Assembly: GCA_021796315.1 (NCBI GenBank)
Contig: JAJYOH010000001.1
Span: 1 to 55,080 of the forward strand
From: Chloroflexota bacterium
GTDB lineage: Bacteria; Chloroflexota; Anaerolineae; Anaerolineales; Villigracilaceae
Direction of reading: 5' to 3'
DNA length: 55,080 nucleotides
Shown in pieces: positions 30,894 through 39,599 of the stretch (positions within the stretch are counted from its first letter, which is position 1; each line of letters begins with the position of its first letter). The notes below the pieces were generated by a model. That model worked only from the letters and a program-made list of their open reading frames with translations, was not told the origin of the DNA and ran no database searches. The position numbers and the translations under genes were made by a program.

Positions 30894-32084
30894 ATGAATA
30901 AACCTGAGAAAGTTGGCGTCAGAAAGCGAATTTGGCTTTTGTGCCTGGTGCCGGCGCTCGCCTTGGGCTGTTCCATCACAGCGCCATTCAACAGGACACT
31001 CGTAGGCAACGTACCCGAGTTGGTCACAGCTACCCCGGTCATCGCCACGCCCGCCCAAGTGCCCTTATCCGCCGAGGTGGTGGATGAACAGGCCTTGCTG
31101 GTCAACCTGTATGCGCGCGCCAACCCGGCAGTTGTCAACCTCACCATCTATGGACAGCAGGGAGGCCAAACCAAGCCGCTCGGTCAGGGATCGGGTTTCA
31201 TCTATGATGAGACTGGTCGCATTATCACCAATGATCATGTGCTCGAGGGGGCCGAACGGGTCGAAATCACTTTTTCAGACGGAACGATTCGCGAGGCGGA
31301 AGTAATCGGGCAAGACCCAAATAGCGATCTGGCCGTGGTCAAAGTGGAGCAACTCCCGGCGGGCATTACCCCGTTGCAGTTTGGCGAAATGAGCGAGTTG
31401 GCAGTTGGGCAGACGGTCATTGCCATTGGGAATCCCTTTGGGCTGGATGGCACATTGACGCGCGGGGTCATCAGCGCGCTTGGACGCACAATTCCCGCGC
31501 TCACGCCCTTTTCCATTCCACAGGCTATCCAAACCGATGCGGCGATTAACCCCGGTAATTCGGGCGGGCCGCTGCTCGACCTGCATGGGCACGTTATCGG
31601 CGTCAACGCCCAAATTGAAACGGATGGAACGAGCCGCAGTAACAGCGGCGTTGGTTTTGCCATCCCGATTAGCGTGGTTCAGCGGGTCGTCCCAGCATTG
31701 GTTGCAAAGGGCAGCTATGAATGGGCCTGGTTGGGCGTGAGCGGCGGGAACGTTACTCCTGCACTGGTTGAAGCCATGAAGTTACCCTTTGAGCGTGGCG
31801 CATATATTCTTGAAGTTGCTGCTGGCGGCCCGGCTGCTCAGGCCGGTCTGCGCGGCGCAGACACTACCGTAAGGGTCAATGACTTGCTGGTGCTGGTGGG
31901 CGGCGACGTGATTACAGCCATTGATAACCAGCCGGTGAAGTCGTTTGATGATTTGTTGGTGTATATCGCGCTAAATACGATGCCCGACCAAAATGTAACG
32001 CTCACCATCCTTCGTGCTGGCAAGACCCAGGTGGAGGTGCGTGTGCGCCTCGGCGCTCGCCCTGCCACGCTGGGAGCCCCATAA
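30894..32084 (+). CDS. HtrA/DegP-type serine protease, lipoprotein anchored
   Basis: 396 aa. Lipobox ALALGCSITAP; S1C trypsin-like domain with the triad in TNDHVLEGAE (His), NSDLAVVKVEQL (Asp) and NPGNSGGPLLDLHG (Ser); one C-terminal PDZ domain (AAQAGLRGADTTVRVNDLLVLVGGDVITAIDNQPVKS). Degrades or refolds damaged exported proteins. Heads the quality-control cluster HtrA, CDF-HflK, HflC, HflK, foldase. Confidence 0.94.
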   Translation: MNKPEKVGVRKRIWLLCLVPALALGCSITAPFNRTLVGNVPELVTATPVIATPAQVPLSAEVVDEQALLVNLYARANPAVVNLTIYGQQGGQTKPLGQGSGFIYDETGRIITNDHVLEGAERVEITFSDGTIREAEVIGQDPNSDLAVVKVEQLPAGITPLQFGEMSELAVGQTVIAIGNPFGLDGTLTRGVISALGRTIPALTPFSIPQAIQTDAAINPGNSGGPLLDLHGHVIGVNAQIETDGTSRSNSGVGFAIPISVVQRVVPALVAKGSYEWAWLGVSGGNVTPALVEAMKLPFERGAYILEVAAGGPAAQAGLRGADTTVRVNDLLVLVGGDVITAIDNQPVKSFDDLLVYIALNTMPDQNVTLTILRAGKTQVEVRVRLGARPATLGAP

Positions 32085-32092
32085 CCGACAAG

Positions 32093-32167
32093 ATGAACCT
32101 TCCGCCCAATGCGCGCTTTTGCCCGGCGTGCGGACAGAATATCACCAATAAAAACCAAGATGTTTAG
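32093..32167 (+). CDS. Tiny zinc-ribbon peptide (24 aa)
   Basis: MNLPPNARFCPACGQNITNK followed by four residues. FCPACGQ is a half zinc ribbon like those at the N terminus of many membrane proteins. It lies between the HtrA gene and the CDF-HflK gene, eight bases after the HtrA stop. It could be a free micro-protein or the detached front of a neighbour. No ribosome site seen. Confidence 0.35.
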   Translation: MNLPPNARFCPACGQNITNKNQDV

Positions 32168-32178
32168 GATGACCCACT

Positions 32179-33741
32179 ATGAACCGAAAAGAACGCACCG
32201 TCCTTGTTACCATCACCATCAACCTGTTGCTGATCGCTTTCAAGCTCTGGCTGGCGGGCGCGTCTGGCAGTCTGTCTTTGAGAGCCAGCGCGCTACATTC
32301 CATCGCTGATGCAGCCATTGGCGCATTCGTCCTGATTGGTCTTGTCATCAGCCGCTGGAACAATGCGCAAAATACCCGCAAAAACCAGGTGAATGTCATC
32401 GAGAACTGGGTCGCGCTTGCCGTGGCGCTGGCAATCTTTTATGTTGGTTTCGACATTATTATCGAAGTGCTTGGAGGCCAATCACCTGAACTCAAAAACC
32501 TGGGACCGATTGCCCTGGCTTCACTCGTCACCGTCGCGGCTGCCTACTTCATTGCCCGTTATAAACTTTATGTGGGACGGCAGACCAATTCGCCAGCCCT
32601 CATCGCTGGCGGCTACCATTCACAGATGGACATTTATGCCTCCATCGTTGTTGTAGCCGGGCTGGCGGGTGCAGCGCTTGGGTTGCCGAACCTGGATCGG
32701 GCCGCTGCGGCAGTGGTGGTGGTTTTCATCCTATTCTCCGGTTACGAAATCGCCTCGTCAGCCATCAGCGCCCTGCGTCACCACGAAACCCTTGATATTG
32801 AAGGCGAAACAGGCGAAACGCATAAACATGCCCCCGCGCCATCCGGGTTATGGCGCGCCTTCCTGCCTGTCTCCGCGCTGATTCTTGTTGCGTTCTACCT
32901 GCTCTCCGGATTTTACATTGTGCAAGCGGGGGAGGCGGCGGTTGTTCGCCGCTTCGGGAGTGTCATCGCCGGGAATGTTGGCCCCGGGCTACATTATCGC
33001 CTGCCCTGGCCGATGGATCGTGTGGATTTGATCGCGCTCGATGCTGTCCAGCGCGCCGAAACACCAACCAGCCTGATGTTGACAGGCGATGAAAATCTGA
33101 TCAACGTCCGCCTGGCTATCCATTACACCGTCACCGACCCAGGCAAATTTCTCTTGAATGTGGTTGAGCCAGAAATGTTGGTGCAGCAGGCTGCCGATTC
33201 GTCCATGCGGCAGGTGGTGGCAAATGAGGCGGTGGATGGGCTGCTGACGGTAGACAAGGCGGCAATCCAGCAGAAGGCAACTGTTCTCGCCCAGTCCGCG
33301 CTCGACGGTTACGACTCTGGGCTGAGGGTGATTGGCGTGCAACTGCTGGAGAGTAGTCCTCCACCTGAAGTAGCGGATGCTTTCCGCGATGTATCCAGCG
33401 CGCGTGAGGACAAAAACACCTTCATTAACGAGGCGCTGGCCTACAAAAATGAGATCCTGCCGGTTGCGCGTGGCGATGCTGAAAAAATCATCCAGCAAGC
33501 CAATGCCTATCGTGCGGAGAAAATCTCGCTCGCTACAGGCGAGGCGGCGCAGTTTGCCAGCCGGCAGGCTGCCTACGCCCAGGCCCCGGCCGTCACCCGT
33601 TTGCGTCTCTATTTGGAAGCCATTGAAAAAGTCCTGCCTGGCGCGCGCAAGTTCGTGCTGGATGCCGCCGTGAAGCTTCAAACCACCGATCTGTGGTTCC
33701 CTGGTGTTGGCAATTCACAGGTCTTTCCTTTACAGCCATGA
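32179..33741 (+). CDS. Cation diffusion facilitator-HflK fusion protein
   Basis: 520 aa with two parts. Residues 1-215 are a CDF (ZnT-type) transporter: six hydrophobic segments, with HSIAD (H40, D44) and HSQMD (H147, D151) giving both HxxxD metal-site pairs. After a His-containing linker (ETHKHAPAP) and a membrane helix (VSALILVAFYLLSGFYI), residues 245-520 form an SPFH/HflK domain (AGEAAVVRRFGSVIAGNVGPGLHYRLPWPMDRVD; coiled coil rich in Ala/Glu). HflK normally forms a cage with HflC around FtsH. Covalent coupling of a divalent-cation exporter to it is unusual. Followed by hflC and a second hflK. Confidence 0.88.
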   Translation: MNRKERTVLVTITINLLLIAFKLWLAGASGSLSLRASALHSIADAAIGAFVLIGLVISRWNNAQNTRKNQVNVIENWVALAVALAIFYVGFDIIIEVLGGQSPELKNLGPIALASLVTVAAAYFIARYKLYVGRQTNSPALIAGGYHSQMDIYASIVVVAGLAGAALGLPNLDRAAAAVVVVFILFSGYEIASSAISALRHHETLDIEGETGETHKHAPAPSGLWRAFLPVSALILVAFYLLSGFYIVQAGEAAVVRRFGSVIAGNVGPGLHYRLPWPMDRVDLIALDAVQRAETPTSLMLTGDENLINVRLAIHYTVTDPGKFLLNVVEPEMLVQQAADSSMRQVVANEAVDGLLTVDKAAIQQKATVLAQSALDGYDSGLRVIGVQLLESSPPPEVADAFRDVSSAREDKNTFINEALAYKNEILPVARGDAEKIIQQANAYRAEKISLATGEAAQFASRQAAYAQAPAVTRLRLYLEAIEKVLPGARKFVLDAAVKLQTTDLWFPGVGNSQVFPLQP

Positions 33742-33832
33742 ATTAAGTGAGCGATGATTCCATTTCCAACTCGCCTATCCAAACGTCAATCACACCAACC
33801 TTGCAAGCAAAACTCGATCAATGGAGTATCTT

Positions 33833-34750
33833 ATGAAATCTATTCGTAACCTCATTCTCGGCATTGTTGCGCTGGGCTTTCTGGCCGCCAACCTGGTTTT
33901 TTTCCAGGTCGATGCGACCGAATCCGCCATTGTTGCTCAATTTGGGAATCCTGTGAGCGTCATTACCGCCCCGGGCTTGTATGTCAAACTACCTGACCCA
34001 ATTCAAAACGTTGTCCGCATTAACAACCAACTGCGTGTCTACAACCTGCCGCAAACCGAATTTCTAACCTCGGATAAAAAGAACATCGTTCTTGAAGCCT
34101 ATGCCACCTGGAAAGTGACCGATGCCCTCACCTTCCTCAAGACTGTGCGCGATCCGCAGGGCGCAGAGACGCGCCTGGCTGATATTGTCGCTTCTGAATT
34201 AGGCACTGCCCTTGGGCAGGTGGAACTTGGCCAGCTTGTCACCGTGGATGCGGCGCAATTAAAACTGCCAGACACGCTTTTATCTGTCACCAATGGCGCA
34301 GCAAGCCGCACGGAGCAATATGGTTTCACTGTAACAGACGTTCGGTTCAAACAGCTCACTTTTCCGCAAGCCAACCTGACCAGTGTCTTTCAACGCATGA
34401 AGGCCGAGCGCGAAGCGATTGCCCGCCAGTTCCGCTCAGAAGGCACGGAGCAGGCGGCGAAAATTCGGGCTGGCGCTGATGCAGAGAAAGCTGGCCTGCT
34501 GGCTGACGCCAACCAGAAAGCGGCGGAGACCCGCGGCCAGGCCGATGCGGAGGCGATTGCCATTTATGCCGCCGCATTCGGTAAAGACCCGGAGTTCTAT
34601 CGCTTCATCCGTACCCTGCAATCCTACGAGGCCTTCATCGACAGCAATACCACTCTAATCCTGCCCTCAGACTCTGAACTCCTGCAATATCTCAACCCTG
34701 GCAATGTGAACACGCCAACGCTGCCAGAACCAACCATACCAGCGCCGTAG
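33833..34750 (+). CDS. hflC: HflC-type SPFH membrane protein
   Basis: 305 aa from ATG 33833 (GGAG six bases upstream). One N-terminal membrane helix (LILGIVALGFLAANLVFF), then the SPFH domain (VDATESAIVAQFGNPVSVITAPGLYVKLPDPIQNVVRI) and a long coiled coil (QRMKAEREAIARQFRSEGTEQAAKIRAGADAEKAG) with a Pro-rich tail. HflC and HflK assemble a ring that regulates the FtsH protease. Confidence 0.92.
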   Translation: MKSIRNLILGIVALGFLAANLVFFQVDATESAIVAQFGNPVSVITAPGLYVKLPDPIQNVVRINNQLRVYNLPQTEFLTSDKKNIVLEAYATWKVTDALTFLKTVRDPQGAETRLADIVASELGTALGQVELGQLVTVDAAQLKLPDTLLSVTNGAASRTEQYGFTVTDVRFKQLTFPQANLTSVFQRMKAEREAIARQFRSEGTEQAAKIRAGADAEKAGLLADANQKAAETRGQADAEAIAIYAAAFGKDPEFYRFIRTLQSYEAFIDSNTTLILPSDSELLQYLNPGNVNTPTLPEPTIPAP

Positions 34751-34758
34751 GAGCCATT

Positions 34759-35868
34759 ATGACCAACAACACTCCCTTACCCCCCGATTCCCAGCCTCCG
34801 TTTGACTGGCGCGGCGCATCCATGCGTTTGTCTCAAGCCATTGCTCGCTTCTTTCGAATCATTATTGGTGACGGCGAATCTCCGCTGGATGACCTGCGCG
34901 CCGCCTTCGGTCATCTCAACCCGCGCCGGATATTGTGGGGACTGATAGGACTTGCTGTGGCCGTTTATCTTGCCACCGGCATCTACATTGTTTCGCCGGG
35001 CGAACTTGGGGTTGTGCGCCGCTTTGGGGCAGTTGTAGAGCCTCGCGCTGCTCCCGGCCTGCATTATCGCCTGCCCTGGCCGGTTGACCGGGTGGATGTT
35101 GTGAACGTCAGCGAGGTGCGCCGTGAAGTTGTGGGCGTTGCCGAACTCGAACAAGGGCATGAACATCCCGAACCACCATCCAAATTGCAGGTGCTATCCG
35201 GCGATACCAACGTCATCGACGTGGAAATCGTCGTTCAATACCAGGTTCGCAACCCGGATGCCTATCTCATCAATGTACAGTATGCGCCCTATCGCCTGGT
35301 GCGCGACGCTGTGCGGCAATCTGTCACCCTGCTCATCAGCCAGCAGCCGGTAGACGCTATCCTTACCACCGAGCGGCAAGCCCTACAAGACGGCATTCGC
35401 GTTGAAACACAGAAACGCCTGGACGCCTACAACAGCGGCCTGGTTATCGTCGGTATTAACCTGCAAAAGGCTTTTCCACCTGATGAAGCCGCCGCCGCTT
35501 TTACCGATGTAAACAGCGCCAAAGAGGACAAAAACCGCGCTGTCAACGAGGCCACCGGTTATGCCAACAGCCTGATTCCTGAAGCGCGCGGTCAGGCCCA
35601 GAAAATCCTGTCGGAGGCCGAAGCCTACCGTTCGACTGTGCTCGGACAGGCCAACGGCGCGGCGCAGGCGTTTGAGGCGGTGTTGTCTGAATACCAAACC
35701 AATTCCAAAATCTATGGCGAGGCTGTGACGCGCTACCGGTTATATCTGGAAATTCTCGAAAAGATTCTGCCGCGTGTGCAAATCTACAGTTTGGATACGG
35801 CCAACGGCGGCACAGTTAACCTGCGGTTGGTTGGCAACTCCGCCTCAACCCCCACCCCTGCTCCTTGA
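34759..35868 (+). CDS. hflK: HflK-type SPFH membrane protein (second HflK)
   Basis: 369 aa. Cytoplasmic N-terminal part (1-55), membrane helix (ILWGLIGLAVAVYLATGIYI), SPFH domain starting SPGELGVVRRFGAVVEPRAAPGLHYRLPWPVDRVDVVNV, and a coiled coil to the C terminus. Closely related to the HflK half of the fusion at 32179, so the ring may contain two HflK types, one bearing a cation transporter. Eight bases after hflC. Confidence 0.92.
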   Translation: MTNNTPLPPDSQPPFDWRGASMRLSQAIARFFRIIIGDGESPLDDLRAAFGHLNPRRILWGLIGLAVAVYLATGIYIVSPGELGVVRRFGAVVEPRAAPGLHYRLPWPVDRVDVVNVSEVRREVVGVAELEQGHEHPEPPSKLQVLSGDTNVIDVEIVVQYQVRNPDAYLINVQYAPYRLVRDAVRQSVTLLISQQPVDAILTTERQALQDGIRVETQKRLDAYNSGLVIVGINLQKAFPPDEAAAAFTDVNSAKEDKNRAVNEATGYANSLIPEARGQAQKILSEAEAYRSTVLGQANGAAQAFEAVLSEYQTNSKIYGEAVTRYRLYLEILEKILPRVQIYSLDTANGGTVNLRLVGNSASTPTPAP

Positions 35869-35880
35869 TGGTGATAAACA

Positions 35881-38109
35881 ATGGCTGAAGGCTGGAAGCA
35901 AATCTGGGAAGACGTTCTTAACGCCTTGCGAGGCAGGGAGGCAGCGTCCACAACGGTCTCTGCGGCAGAAGAACCGCGTCTGGAGCCGCAGGTTGAACTG
36001 GAAGATGTGACTGAGCCGCCTCTGGGAACGGAGGTTGATTCTGCGCAGTCGATCAAGACTACGCCGGAAGATGTCGCGGAGCCGCAACTTGAAACGCAGG
36101 CGGATTCAATGACTGCGCAAGCGCCCGGTTTAGAGATTGTTGAACCTGACGATCTAGCGCCTACCCTGAATGAACCCTCGCTGCCCAGAACTCCGCGCCA
36201 GATTTGGATGGCGCGCTTGAAAACAGGTGGCGTCATAGCGCTGCTGTCGCTCTTTCTCCTGACCGCGCTATGGTTCTCTGGCGGTTATCTCTGGTGGGCG
36301 CGTCTGACCGCGCCCAAACCTCCCGCGTCAGACGTGATCGCCACTTTCGCTGGCGGACAGATTTTGATCTCCGATGTGGAAGCCCACCTGCAACTGCTTC
36401 TTCCCAATGAATATCAGACAGCCTTAAACTCACCTGAAACTTTGCTGGCTGTGATCGAGGATATGGTGACCGACGAAATGGTGCGGCGGTGGGCAGCCAC
36501 GCGCCAGCCGGATCAGGATGAAACTTTCGGCCACACCATGCAGCACATCAACGAGAGCCTGAATTTAAAGTCGCTCGATCTCCAACTCCATGAGAACGAA
36601 ATACCGATAGCTGAAAGTGAGATTCAAGATTACTATCAGGCCAACCAAACCCAGTTCGGCGGCAAATCGCTGGACGAGGTGCGCGAAGAGATCCGCCAAA
36701 CTCTGGTCTCAGACCGTGAGCAGGGATACATCGAAGATTATATCCAACGACTAAAAGATAACGCTTTCATCACCCGCAACTTTGAACTGCTGAATGTCCC
36801 CGCGCCATCCGAAGATGATCTGCGCCGCTACTACGATGCCAACCTCGAAACTTTCAAATTGCCGCGCCAAGTCGAAGTGGATGAAATACAATTCCCTATC
36901 AGTGGTGATGAGAGGGAAGCTCGCAAAGACGCCGACGATGCCCTGCTCAAAGTCCGCTCGGGCGCAACATTTGACGAAGTCGCGCAGGCGATCTCCCGCG
37001 CCTCCGTCCAAAGCGGAACACTTGTGCCTGAAGAGACACGCGACCCGGCATGGGATACGGCGGTCTTTGCGCTTACAACAGGCGAACTGAGCGATGTGTT
37101 CCAGGCTGGGGATTCTTTCTACATCGCGCGGTTAAACGATCTACAGCCCGCCCGCACGAAATCGCTGGACGAAGTGCGCCCCTCGGTCCTGGCCGCTGTC
37201 CAACAGCAAAAGACGGACGAATGGTTTAAAACCAATGCAAGTAAAACACTCGTCTCGCTTAAGGGCAAGCAGTTTACGCTGGGGCAGTTCTACCAAGAGT
37301 ACCAGGAACTCCCGCCTTCTACACAGACTCAATACGCTGGTCCACAGGGGATGGAGAAACTGGCTGAAACACTCATCGAACGTTTATTGATTGTCGAGGA
37401 TACCTACGACCAGTTGCTGGATGTAGGAAATAAGCCCCTGGCCGACGAATCGCGTCTGCAAGTGCTCAAGCAGATGATGCATCAGGAGGAGGTTGACGAC
37501 AAGCTGGTGGTATCTGATGAAGAAATGCAGAAATATTACGATGACAATCTTAGCCTGATGTCGCTGCCGCCCAAGGCGCGTATTCGCTATATCCGCATTG
37601 GCCTCGGGCAAACAGAAGATGAACAAAAAGCCGCCCAAACCCGCGCTGATGAAGCCTACAAAAAACTTGCGCCTGGTCTCTTTCAGCAGGGCGCGGCCTT
37701 TGCCGATATAGCCAAAGAATATTCTGAAGATCCAGATACCGCTGCCCAAGGTGGAGAACTTCCTGACTGGATTGGCGAAAGCAATGACATCCTGGCTGAG
37801 GCGCAACTCCATCCATTCCATGAAGTTGCGCTTGCCTTGCAACCGAATGATATCAGCCGGCCCTTCCAGTCTGGCGACAGCCTTTACATCATTCAGGTCA
37901 TTGAGCGCACAGAAGCAAAACAACTGCCGTTCGATGAAGCGAAACCGTATATCGAGGAAATTCTCACCCAGCAAAAGCACAATGAACAACTGATGCAAAT
38001 CCAGGAAAAGCTGCTCAAGGATGCCAATTTCGTGGTCTATCCGACTGTGCTGGAAGCTTACTTCCAGCAACTACCGATGCCGACACCGTTCAATAATCCA
38101 TTGCCATAA
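35881..38109 (+). CDS. Membrane-anchored foldase with two parvulin domains
   Basis: 742 aa. An acidic cytoplasmic segment (1-110), one membrane helix (GGVIALLSLFLLTALWFSGGYLWW), a SurA/PrsA-like chaperone region and two PpiC (parvulin) domains: about 315-420 (PRQVEVDEIQFPISG..FDEVAQAISR..AVFALTTGELSDVFQAGDSFYIARL) and about 560-705 (ARIRYIRIGLGQ..FADIAKEYSEDPDTAAQGGELPDW..VALALQPNDISRPFQSGDSLYIIQV). It assists folding of secreted proteins. Located 12 bases after hflK, it closes the quality-control operon. Confidence 0.88.
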   Translation: MAEGWKQIWEDVLNALRGREAASTTVSAAEEPRLEPQVELEDVTEPPLGTEVDSAQSIKTTPEDVAEPQLETQADSMTAQAPGLEIVEPDDLAPTLNEPSLPRTPRQIWMARLKTGGVIALLSLFLLTALWFSGGYLWWARLTAPKPPASDVIATFAGGQILISDVEAHLQLLLPNEYQTALNSPETLLAVIEDMVTDEMVRRWAATRQPDQDETFGHTMQHINESLNLKSLDLQLHENEIPIAESEIQDYYQANQTQFGGKSLDEVREEIRQTLVSDREQGYIEDYIQRLKDNAFITRNFELLNVPAPSEDDLRRYYDANLETFKLPRQVEVDEIQFPISGDEREARKDADDALLKVRSGATFDEVAQAISRASVQSGTLVPEETRDPAWDTAVFALTTGELSDVFQAGDSFYIARLNDLQPARTKSLDEVRPSVLAAVQQQKTDEWFKTNASKTLVSLKGKQFTLGQFYQEYQELPPSTQTQYAGPQGMEKLAETLIERLLIVEDTYDQLLDVGNKPLADESRLQVLKQMMHQEEVDDKLVVSDEEMQKYYDDNLSLMSLPPKARIRYIRIGLGQTEDEQKAAQTRADEAYKKLAPGLFQQGAAFADIAKEYSEDPDTAAQGGELPDWIGESNDILAEAQLHPFHEVALALQPNDISRPFQSGDSLYIIQVIERTEAKQLPFDEAKPYIEEILTQQKHNEQLMQIQEKLLKDANFVVYPTVLEAYFQQLPMPTPFNNPLP

Positions 38110-38194
38110 TCACGGCGACAGGGATCAGGTCAAATTCTGCCCGTTGGTTCCATATTCTTGTGTAATTTGGTTTTCAGCACGTCACCAGGAGTTT

Positions 38195-38224
38195 ATGGGC
38201 TTACGGATACTCGCAACTGAATGA
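38195..38224 (+). CDS. Nine-residue open frame overlapping the M23 start
   Basis: MGLRILATE with AGGAG three bases before its ATG; its TGA overlaps the next ATG as ATGA. It could couple ribosome entry to the M23 gene, which lacks its own ribosome site. Confidence 0.3.
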   Translation: MGLRILATE

Positions 38225-39240
38225 ATAATTCGACCCACAGTGTCAAAAAAATTCTAATCTGTACGGAAATTATTCTCTTGTTTGCCTTGGGGTTTTTATC
38301 CTGGCGGGCGTTTTTTGCAAAACCGTTTATGAACATTTCCACCCCAGAAGTTGGGAAATCGGAGGCTCAACCGGTCTTGCTGCCTGTCAAGCAATCAATG
38401 AATAGTAACGCCGGGATAACCAGGCGACTTGTATTAAAGACCAATATCCCGGCAGATCGTCCCAATACGAAAATTCAACAATATACAGTTGAAAAAGGCG
38501 ACTCGGCCTGGTCAATTTCAGCTAAATTCAAGCTCAAACCAGAGTCAATTTTATGGGCGAATGACGGTCTGAGCGCTGCGGCGAACGGATTGAAAATTGG
38601 CGGTACGATCAATATCCCGCCGGTGGATGGCGTTCTCCATACTGTGCGCGAAGGAGATACGCTGGAAAGTATCTCCCTGAAATATGGCGCTCTGGTGGAT
38701 GAAATTGCAGGCTATCCGGGCAATGAGTTCGACCTTACCAAACCAAGCTTAAAAACAGGCCAACTGGTGATTGTCCCTAACGGTACCAGCCCGCTTGCCT
38801 GGGATGACCCCGAACCGGTTGTCGCTGCGGGCGGCTCCGGGGGGTATTCCGGTCCATTGGTCAATCGCGGCACCGGCTATTTCATCTGGCCTGTTGGCGG
38901 CACAATTGTGATGAATCAAGACTATTGGGGAGGCCACCCGGCGCTGGATATCAATACCTATTATCGCCAACCTGTCTTTGCATCAGATAGCGGCACAATC
39001 GTGTTTTCTGGTTGGTCCACCTCAGGTTATGGGAATCTCGTCATCATTGAACATGGCAATGGCTATCGGACGTATTACGCACATAACGAAGCGAACCTGG
39101 TCTCGGTGGGGCAGGGCGTTGTTCAGGGACAGCAAATTGCAGAGTCGGGAAGCACAGGCAATTCATCCGGCAATCATGTTGATTTTCGCATTCGGGCCAC
39201 AGGCGGCAGCTTTTATAACCCGTCTGATTTTTTACCTTGA
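38221..39240 (+). CDS. LysM-containing M23 peptidoglycan endopeptidase (second copy)
   Basis: 339 aa with the same architecture as the protein at 14194: membrane helix (ICTEIILLFALGFLSWRAFF), linker, LysM repeats (YTVEKGDSAWSISAKFKLKPESI; HTVREGDTLESISLKYGALVDEI) and M23 domain (GGHPALDINTYYRQPVFASDSG; final NHVDFRIRATGGS). In the last motif HVDFRI stands where the paralogue has HLHFEI, so the second His of HxH is Asp. That may weaken zinc binding. Confidence 0.88.
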   Translation: MNNSTHSVKKILICTEIILLFALGFLSWRAFFAKPFMNISTPEVGKSEAQPVLLPVKQSMNSNAGITRRLVLKTNIPADRPNTKIQQYTVEKGDSAWSISAKFKLKPESILWANDGLSAAANGLKIGGTINIPPVDGVLHTVREGDTLESISLKYGALVDEIAGYPGNEFDLTKPSLKTGQLVIVPNGTSPLAWDDPEPVVAAGGSGGYSGPLVNRGTGYFIWPVGGTIVMNQDYWGGHPALDINTYYRQPVFASDSGTIVFSGWSTSGYGNLVIIEHGNGYRTYYAHNEANLVSVGQGVVQGQQIAESGSTGNSSGNHVDFRIRATGGSFYNPSDFLP

Positions 39241-39597
39241 AGCTTTCGGCAAAATAAAGGGACAAATCTTTTAAAAGCTCTCGATGTTAAAGCATATTCG
39301 AATTTATCCGGTTACGTTCACCTTTGTTACAAGGCGACATCAATGGACTGATCTACGCCTAACTTATATTGAAATGAGCAAACCTTGATCAACTTCCCAC
39401 CGAAAAAGGCTCCAAAATCCTGCTGTCCTGCCCAACCTCCGGAATGGTGAAAAATGTTGTGTTCCATCCTCCTGGCCCAGGGGTACACCAACCTGTGGAT
39501 GTTGGATGGCGGAACCACATCCTGGGAGGAAGCGGGGTTGGCGCTGGAAAAATAATTTCAAAACAAAACCGGGAGAGTTAGAATCTCCCGGTTTTGT
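39241..39597. other. Gene-free stretch with rhodanese remnant and bidirectional terminator
   Basis: No intact gene. It holds a frameshifted rhodanese fragment (39378-39555) and a strong hairpin terminator shared by both strands (39561-39599). The first 130 bases show nothing recognisable. Confidence 0.7.
39378..39555 (+). pseudogene. Broken rhodanese-domain gene
   Basis: One frame reads ANLDQLPTEKGSKILLSCPT-SGM, like the strand and active-site loop of a rhodanese (CxxSG). After a frameshift near 39454 another frame reads ILLAQGYTNLWMLDGG-TTSWEEAGLALEK and stops at 39553, the conserved GY.N...L.GG...W...G end. A TGA lies just before the first part, and no start remains. The N-terminal half of the domain is gone. 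Confidence 0.7.
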
Positions 39598-39599
39598 TT
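39561..39599. terminator. Bidirectional intrinsic terminator
   Basis: Twelve-base perfect stem AAAACCGGGAGA / TCTCCCGGTTTT with a seven-base loop; T-rich on both strands (TTTTGTTT either way). Serves the chimeric gene on the minus strand and anything read from the left. Confidence 0.9.
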
